DNA from: DATARH01 sp035935235
GTDB taxonomy: Bacteria; Pseudomonadota; Alphaproteobacteria; ATCC43930; CGMCC-115725
Assembly: GCA_035935235.1 (NCBI GenBank)
Contig: DASYXG010000230.1
Coordinates: 1 to 18,337 of the forward strand
Direction: 5' to 3'
Length of the DNA: 18,337 nucleotides
Shown: positions 14,489-18,337 of the stretch, piece after piece
Layout: every line of letters starts with the position of its first letter
How positions within the stretch are numbered: position 1 is the first letter of the stretch
Notes under the pieces: model-generated
What the model saw: the letters and a program-made list of their open reading frames with translations, nothing else
Databases searched by the model: none
What the model was told of the DNA's origin: nothing
Made by a program: the position numbers and the translations under genes

Positions 14489-14507
14489 TTGTCGCAGCCT
14501 TGTCGCA
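14489..14507. repeat. paired 8-bp direct repeats (TTGTCGCA), candidate integrase arm sites
   Basis: TTGTCGCA occurs at 14489-14496 and again at 14500-14507, an 11-bp period or about one helical turn. The pair sits between the tRNA-Phe scar and the integrase gene, where arm-type binding sites of tyrosine integrases are usually found. Binding is inferred, not shown. Confidence 0.5.
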
Positions 14508-14640
14508 AGATTGCATCTCCTTGATCCGGCACGAAAAGGAAATGCACCATTCGGTTCTACTTTTCGTCGCCCTGCGTAAGGTCCTCTAAATCAACCCGTT
14601 TTAGCATCCATCCCGCAGCACCTCAGATATTTTCCGTGTG

Positions 14641-15828
14641 TCAGCCGACGAGTGAAAGCTCGCCGGCCGCGAGTTTGGCATGGTCGTCTTCGAGGTTCGG
14701 GAACAGGTGTCCGTAGACGTCGAAGGTCATCTGAATGGAGCTGTGCCCGAGCATCACCTGCAAACGCTTCGGCGCGAAGCCTTGCTCGATGGCCCATGAC
14801 GCGAAAAAGTGGCGCAAGGCGTGGAGCCCGTATTTAAGTCGTAGAACGATATTGCCGTCGGCACCAACGGCACCCGCCAACGGATCGGGCTTGGTGATCC
14901 CTTCGGCGAGCTGCAGCGCGTAGAAGCCGCGGTTGAGGATATTGGCGTGGCTCTCGACCTTCCCTGAACCGGCGGGAAAGACGAACCATAGGCGACCCTC
15001 CTCCCCTTCCCCTTGCTTGAGCCTAGGACAAGCTGTCCGCCATTCCTTCAGCGTGTTGACGACCATCGGCGACATCGCAATCTGGCGGGCCCCGGCTGCG
15101 GATTTGGGCGCCCCGATCTCGCCCCAGAGGTTCGCGCGCTGGCGGACGTGGATCACGCGCTCCTCGAAATCGACATCATTCCAGGTGAGGCCACGCAACT
15201 CGGACGCCCGCATCCCGGTAAAAATCGCCGTGATGAGGAGCGGTCGCCATCGCCCCTCGGTCTTGGCAACCATCGTCTGCACTTCTTGCTTAGAGGGAAA
15301 GTCCACCCCCGCGGCGATCTTGCGTTGCTCGCGCCTGCGCGCGTCGATCCTCACGGCGGAGGCCGGATTGTGAGCGATGAGGCCACGACGCTGGGCTTCA
15401 CCAAGGATGCCCTTGAGGCTCGCCAGAACCTTTCGCGCCATCGCCCGCGAGCCGCTCTTGAGTAGTTCGTCGCGAAAACTCTCGATAGACGGCGCCGTCA
15501 GCTGGGCGAGCTTCATCGCGCCGATCTTGGGCTTGATGTGCAGATCGGCGTGGGCGCGATACTGCCGCAAGGTCGAACGTTCCAGTTTGTCCAGATCTGC
15601 TTTCTCGATCCACAGATCGGCGGCCTCGCCTACCGTGATGCTGGTGCTCTCCGGCGTGTGGACGCCGCGCTTAACTTCGCCCCTCGCATCGACGAGCCAG
15701 CCGTCCGCGTCCTTCTTACGCTCGAAGGTCTTGAGGCGGCGCGTGCCGCTCTGATCGAAATAGTCTGCGACCCAGGCGGTCTTGATCTCGCCGCGCGAGG
15801 TCCATGTTCGTTTGCGCACCGATGCCAT
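14641..15828 (-). CDS. tyrosine-type site-specific integrase
   Basis: 395 aa from ATG 15828. The N-terminal arm-binding region (about 1-60, with AWVADYFDQSGTRRLKTFERKKDAD) precedes a SAM-like core-binding domain (about 65-165) and the catalytic domain (about 175-380). All expected catalytic residues are visible: R207 (TGMRASELRGL), K242 (APKSAAG), H336 and R339 (HALRH), H362 (LGHSS) and nucleophile Y372 (DVYGHLF). The enzyme would recombine the element's site with the tRNA-Phe gene whose 3' part lies 189 nt beyond its stop. The ribosome site is weak. No excisionase is obvious; a 36-aa frame with a strong ribosome site diverges from it at 15881. The gene is full length and could be active. Confidence 0.95.
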   Translation of the reverse strand: MASVRKRTWTSRGEIKTAWVADYFDQSGTRRLKTFERKKDADGWLVDARGEVKRGVHTPESTSITVGEAADLWIEKADLDKLERSTLRQYRAHADLHIKPKIGAMKLAQLTAPSIESFRDELLKSGSRAMARKVLASLKGILGEAQRRGLIAHNPASAVRIDARRREQRKIAAGVDFPSKQEVQTMVAKTEGRWRPLLITAIFTGMRASELRGLTWNDVDFEERVIHVRQRANLWGEIGAPKSAAGARQIAMSPMVVNTLKEWRTACPRLKQGEGEEGRLWFVFPAGSGKVESHANILNRGFYALQLAEGITKPDPLAGAVGADGNIVLRLKYGLHALRHFFASWAIEQGFAPKRLQVMLGHSSIQMTFDVYGHLFPNLEDDHAKLAAGELSLVG

Positions 15829-15880
15829 CGCGCGTGGCTTTCCGATCGTTAGCGCCTCGCCCCAACCAGGAGGGCCATCT

Positions 15881-15991
15881 ATGTCGCAGATTTTCCGTTG
15901 GTCAAGGCAAAATTACAGCCTGTCGTTTGAACGCGCCAGTCAACTTCGACCGTCTACACGCCGACCAGAAGAGACCCCATATTTTTGTTGA
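15881..15991 (+). CDS. possible 36-aa peptide with a strong ribosome binding site
   Basis: A short frame starting at ATG 15881, 6 nt after AGGAGGG (15868-15874), and divergent from the integrase gene with 52 nt between starts. The peptide is basic and aromatic (MSQIFRWSRQNYSLSFERAS). I know no family for it. It could be a small regulator or excisionase-like peptide of the element, or the surviving head of a gene whose rest was lost by frameshift. The main support is the ribosome site. Confidence 0.35.
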   Translation: MSQIFRWSRQNYSLSFERASQLRPSTRRPEETPYFC

Positions 15992-16010
15992 AGAGGATTG
16001 GGGCCAACCA

Positions 16011-16307
16011 ATGGTCGATATTACTGCCGACGAAGGGGACTTAGGCTGCCGGCCGGTTAGCGGTACCGCTGCATGGCGCGCGCTGGCCATCTTGTTTCTG
16101 CTCGGGGTTCTGAGTTTCGTTGCGTCCGATCAGCTGATGATGCCACGCGAGGCGAGCGACCCGCCTGACGGTCAAGGGCGCCCATTTACGCTCGGTGTCT
16201 CTGCCCTCGGCGGGCCCGACTGCCTAGGCGGCTGCCTCCCCAGTCCCGTTGATCGTAGGGCGCTGCCGCGGGAGCCGATCATGCGCCGGCCTTTCGCGCC
16301 AAGATAA
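16011..16307 (+). CDS. doubtful small membrane protein
   Basis: 98 aa from ATG 16011, with only a poor GGGG ribosome site. It contains one convincing hydrophobic segment (about 22-40, AWRALAILFLLGVLSFVAS) after an acidic head. The rest is Pro/Gly/Arg-rich and looks like noncoding GC-rich DNA. The frame is open upstream to 15804, so the start is uncertain. No family recognised. It could equally be an old gene remnant; if it is not real, the 326 nt between 15991 and 16318 hold nothing else that I can name. Confidence 0.3.
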   Translation: MVDITADEGDLGCRPVSGTAAWRALAILFLLGVLSFVASDQLMMPREASDPPDGQGRPFTLGVSALGGPDCLGGCLPSPVDRRALPREPIMRRPFAPR

Positions 16308-16317
16308 CCCAAGCCCC

Positions 16318-16752
16318 ATGGAAGACCTTGTACAGTTCCTCGACGAGGTGGTCGAGCCGACGATCGCCGATTTCGAGGCGAACCCCACGTCCCGACGCCA
16401 CGCGTTTCTGGCGTGTGTCGCTACGTTCCACGGGGTCGATTACCTTGCTCACCCTCGTAAGCCCCAATTGCTGAGGCAAAAGTTCAACAAGGCGTCGCCG
16501 GAGTTCGCGCTCATTGACCGTGTCGCGCATGCCTTCAAGCATGTCGTTTCGGGTCACGAGGCATCGCCACAGCGGCCACGTTTGAAAGCCGCCGAGGTGA
16601 TCCCGCGGCCGCCCGCGTTTTGGGGGACCACGATGGTGTGGGGTTTATCGCGTTGGGGTGATGCAGTCGGCGGGGTCACGCTCGACCAGGATCGCGAGGT
16701 CGACCTGCTGACGATCCTGAAGAGCACCGTCGCCTTCCTGCGCGCTCAATAA
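16318..16752 (+). CDS. helical protein of unknown function
   Basis: 144 aa from ATG 16318, where the protein sense begins (MEDLVQFLDEVVEPTIADFE); the frame is open to 16249 but the upstream part has no coding look. No clear ribosome site. The protein is mostly helical: RRHAFLACVATFHGVDYLAH (about 24-43) and FALIDRVAHAFKHVVSG (about 60-76). The second block contains an Arg-x6-His arrangement that recalls HEPN-type nucleases, but the match is loose. The C-terminal third is beta-like and ends in a helix (LLTILKSTVAFLRAQ). I recall similar unnamed proteins in rhizobia but know no function. It stands alone between doubtful frames, probably within the integrated element. Confidence 0.6.
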   Translation: MEDLVQFLDEVVEPTIADFEANPTSRRHAFLACVATFHGVDYLAHPRKPQLLRQKFNKASPEFALIDRVAHAFKHVVSGHEASPQRPRLKAAEVIPRPPAFWGTTMVWGLSRWGDAVGGVTLDQDREVDLLTILKSTVAFLRAQ

Positions 16753-17085
16753 GTGAAAGACGTAGAAGGCACCGGATTTTGATTTCTATTTCGGTCATAC
16801 CAACGCCTGCAGTCTGATCCCAAAAAATGGCAGATTTCTTGGTGTTTCAGGCTGCATTCGTCACCCCCTATTCGTTCTAGTCACATCGTCTGCCGTTCAG
16901 TTCGGGTACAATTTCGGGTACAGCGTTCTTGATCGGTTCACTTGGTCCCTCAGGCACGTGGATCGTTAGGCGATACCATCGCCAATCGAGACCCGGTAGG
17001 CTGGTAGCAGTGACTGTGACGCCACCACCAACGCTCGGGTGAGCGAGCTTCCTGTGCTTTGACGACGGCAAACCGGATTGAACAA
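16753..17085. other. 333-nt stretch with no confident gene, with a 10-bp tandem direct repeat
   Basis: TTCGGGTACA occurs at 16901-16910 and 16913-16922, a 12-bp period. A 64-codon minus frame (17071-16877, TTG start, no ribosome site) crosses it and contains WRWYRLTIHVPEG, which has some protein character but no family that I know. The repeat could be a protein-binding site of the element or just part of that frame. No tRNA, hairpin terminator or good promoter was seen. Confidence 0.4.
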
Positions 17086-17397
17086 ATGACAGGGCTTATA
17101 GGATCGATAGAGGCTGTCCGTCGGAAGCTGCGAGCCCTAGCCGCAGTGGCTGGAGACGCTGGCGCCACCGAGCACGAGCGGACCACCGCGGAGGCTCTAA
17201 AGGCCCGCCTATCACAGCGGCTAAACGAGGCCGGCGCTCCCGCGGGTGACTGGACAGACCACGCATTTCGTCTGGGCAGGTGGGCAAAGAAAAAGAAAAC
17301 GGCGCCTCCCGTGGCGCCCACGCAAGATTGGACGGAAACCGCTCATCAGCTGGGCAAAGCGATCCGTCGGGGCTCTAAGAGGTGGCTATCGGAGTGA
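17086..17397 (+). CDS. small helical protein, weakly DUF2786-like
   Basis: 103 aa from ATG 17086; a TTG at 17059 would add nine residues. The first part (IEAVRRKLRALAAVAGDAGATEHERTTAEALKARL split over about residues 8-45) recalls the DUF2786 pattern of a helix, a 'GATExER' turn and a second helix, as found in phage and island proteins. A basic run (KKKK, about 69-72) follows, and then a second related block: DWTDHAFRLGRWAK and DWTETAHQLGKAIRR look like a short internal duplication (about 55-68 and 81-95). Such a layout suggests DNA binding, but that is inference. The ribosome site is weak. No partner gene is near. Confidence 0.5.
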   Translation: MTGLIGSIEAVRRKLRALAAVAGDAGATEHERTTAEALKARLSQRLNEAGAPAGDWTDHAFRLGRWAKKKKTAPPVAPTQDWTETAHQLGKAIRRGSKRWLSE

Positions 17398-17584
17398 GTG
17401 TCTCGGCATCGGTGGTGTGGAGACCACCGTTAAAAAAAACTGCGGCGGAGCGTTAACAGGCAGCGGTTTGCTAATCCGACTACGCCCATCCCGTCTTAAT
17501 CTTATTGCATCCTGATTTGTCAGGACTTGCAATCATATAGCCCGGTCGCCATCCCGCTGCATCTTGCCCTAAACGCTCAGCGTG

Positions 17585-18049
17585 CTAGCGCGTCACGCAG
17601 CTGCGCGTCTGCGAATCGTACCGCTGCCATACGGGGCATTGCACGACGGCCGGTGCCGTCACGCAACGGTTGGTCTGGGTATCGTATTGCTGGCCCTGCG
17701 GGCAATTAACCGCGGTCACGCAGCGGTTGGTCTGAGCATCGTACTGCTGACCCTGCGGGCAGTTGACTGCAGTCACGCAGCGGTTGGTCTGAGCATCGTA
17801 ACGCTGGCCCTGGGGGCAATTAACCGCATTCACGCAGCGGTTGGTCTGAGTGTCGTATTGCTGGCCCTGCGGGCAATTAACCGCTGGCTGTGCTGCCACG
17901 CACTTGCCCTGCGAAATGACGAATGTCTGGCCCGGCGGGCAAACATTCGGCATTTGGGCCGCCGCCTTCGAAATGAAATTGCCGTCGATACCGGCGAGTA
18001 GAAGGCCCACGGCAAACAGCGAGAAAAACGTCGCTTTCTTCCGGTTCAT
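17585..18049 (-). CDS. secreted Cys-rich tandem-repeat protein
   Basis: 154 aa, ATG 18049 preceded by a strong AGGAGGG site. A signal peptide is clear: basic MNRKK, hydrophobic FFSLFAVGLLLAG, and cleavage likely after AAA at residue 31. The mature part consists of six units, each with a C-x12-C pair (cysteines at 37/50, 59/72, 78/91, 97/110, 116/129, 138/151). The four central units (56-131) are almost identical 19-residue repeats, AVNCPQGQxYDxQTNRCVx; the first and last are diverged. Each pair probably forms a disulphide in the periplasm or outside the cell. Such CPxGQ...C repeats occur in short secreted proteins of alphaproteobacteria with no firm function; a cell-surface or binding role is a guess. 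It lies 98 nt after the LTXXQ protein gene on the same strand and has its own ribosome site. Confidence 0.85.
   Translation of the reverse strand: MNRKKATFFSLFAVGLLLAGIDGNFISKAAAQMPNVCPPGQTFVISQGKCVAAQPAVNCPQGQQYDTQTNRCVNAVNCPQGQRYDAQTNRCVTAVNCPQGQQYDAQTNRCVTAVNCPQGQQYDTQTNRCVTAPAVVQCPVWQRYDSQTRSCVTR
17657..17884 (-). repeat. four tandem 57-bp coding repeats
   Basis: Four consecutive 57-bp units inside the Cys-rich protein gene encode the 19-residue repeats. They differ from each other mostly at silent positions (for example, in the codons for the AVN and GQ parts) and at Gln/Arg and Thr/Ala switches, so the protein pattern is kept while the DNA has drifted. Copy number could vary between strains. 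Confidence 0.9.
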
Positions 18050-18147
18050 TTTACCCTCCTCATGACGGGAAATTCAGCCTGCCCCGAGCGGTCTTGAGTT
18101 ATCGTTGTTTTCGTTCATTCTACCCGCGAAGTCGAGCGGCGACACCT

Positions 18148-18337
18148 CTAATGCGATACCCCGAGACGCTGCAGCTCCTGCCGGTTCAACATCTCAGCCT
18201 CGGAACCCGGGTTGCCGCGGTAAACCCGCCATTGCCCTTGGTGACGTTGCTGCCATTGCGCGGCGCGGGCACGAAACACCTCATCCGCTAATTTCTTCTG
18301 GTCGGGCGACATAGCATTGTAAAGGCTTGCAAAAGCC
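18148..18337 (-). CDS. C-terminal end of an LTXXQ (Spy/CpxP-like) protein, partial
   Basis: The minus strand reads 63 codons from the window edge to TAG at 18150-18148. The visible part contains SLYNAMSPDQKKLADEVFRAR, a variant of the LTxxQ motif (here MSPDQ) with the 'LYxAL' helix before it, as at the end of periplasmic Spy/CpxP-related proteins. A Gln/Arg-rich tail and ELQRLGVSH follow. These proteins bind unfolded proteins or metals in the periplasm, but the N-terminal part with the signal peptide lies outside, so the class is tentative. It lies upstream of, and on the same strand as, the Cys-rich secreted protein gene. Confidence 0.5.
   Translation of the reverse strand, partial: AFASLYNAMSPDQKKLADEVFRARAAQWQQRHQGQWRVYRGNPGSEAEMLNRQELQRLGVSH

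Noticed and set aside
14404..14490. A complete tRNA-Phe gene
   Set aside because: Only the anticodon loop and everything 3' of it is present. The sequence upstream on the minus strand has no D arm and no acceptor strand to pair with CCTGGGC.
17410..17429. Hairpin CGGTGGT-GTGGAG-ACCACCG as a terminator
   Set aside because: The 7-bp stem is perfect, but the plus transcript is followed by A residues, and on the minus strand the U run comes before the stem, so it does not fit an intrinsic terminator in either direction.
17657..17884. CRISPR array
   Set aside because: The 57-bp units are directly adjacent, have no unique spacers and encode an in-frame repeat protein with signal peptide and ribosome site.

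Overview
The window is high-GC DNA that reads like an alphaproteobacterium, probably Rhizobiales or a relative. The reasons are the GC-rich codon use, perfect FNR/FixK-type boxes, and the DUF3775, BCAM0308-type and CBS-BON families. This placement is inference from family content; no rRNA or intact tRNA is present to fix it.

Region 1 (1-13074) is dense with genes and looks like a low-oxygen / energy-limitation cluster. From the left: a truncated MBL-fold beta-CASP RNase coupled to a LOG-family protein (minus strand); then, on the plus strand, a zinc-ribbon BCAM0308-family protein, a 67-aa protein and a CBS-CBS-BON protein; alpha-glucan phosphorylase (minus); a small periplasmic c-type cytochrome (plus); a tripartite exporter operon of the YhiI-RbbA-YhhJ type (HlyD adaptor, two-ATPase-plus-permease fusion, ABC-2 permease; minus); and a PfkB-type 6-phosphofructokinase operon headed by a DUF3775 protein (minus). 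Three TTGAT-N4-ATCAA palindromes (two perfect, one 9/10) lie at 1598-1611, 5815-5828 and 13146-13159. Two of them sit about 41 nt upstream of start points predicted from good -10 elements. The box at 5815-5828 appears to serve glgP and the cytochrome gene in both directions, and glgP would then be leaderless. Together the genes suggest glycogen breakdown and glycolysis, nucleotide and RNA turnover, adenylate sensing and export, all switched on when oxygen falls. The content resembles the low-oxygen-activated (lxa) locus of Burkholderia cenocepacia, from which the BCAM0308 family is named.

Region 2 (13075-14403) holds the promoter of the DUF3775 operon, a decayed response-regulator receiver domain (both ends present, phospho-acceptor middle lost and frame changed), and a two-gene operon of an unknown 111-aa protein and an XRE regulator joined by a GTGA overlap.

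Region 3 (14404-18337) starts with the 3' part of a tRNA-Phe gene, which is an attachment-site scar. It is followed by paired 8-bp direct repeats one helical turn apart and a tyrosine integrase. The orientation of the tRNA fragment implies that the integrated element lies to the right. Next come several short genes of unknown function, a secreted Cys-rich protein with four near-identical 19-residue repeats, and the C-terminal end of an LTXXQ (Spy/CpxP-like) protein that runs off the window.
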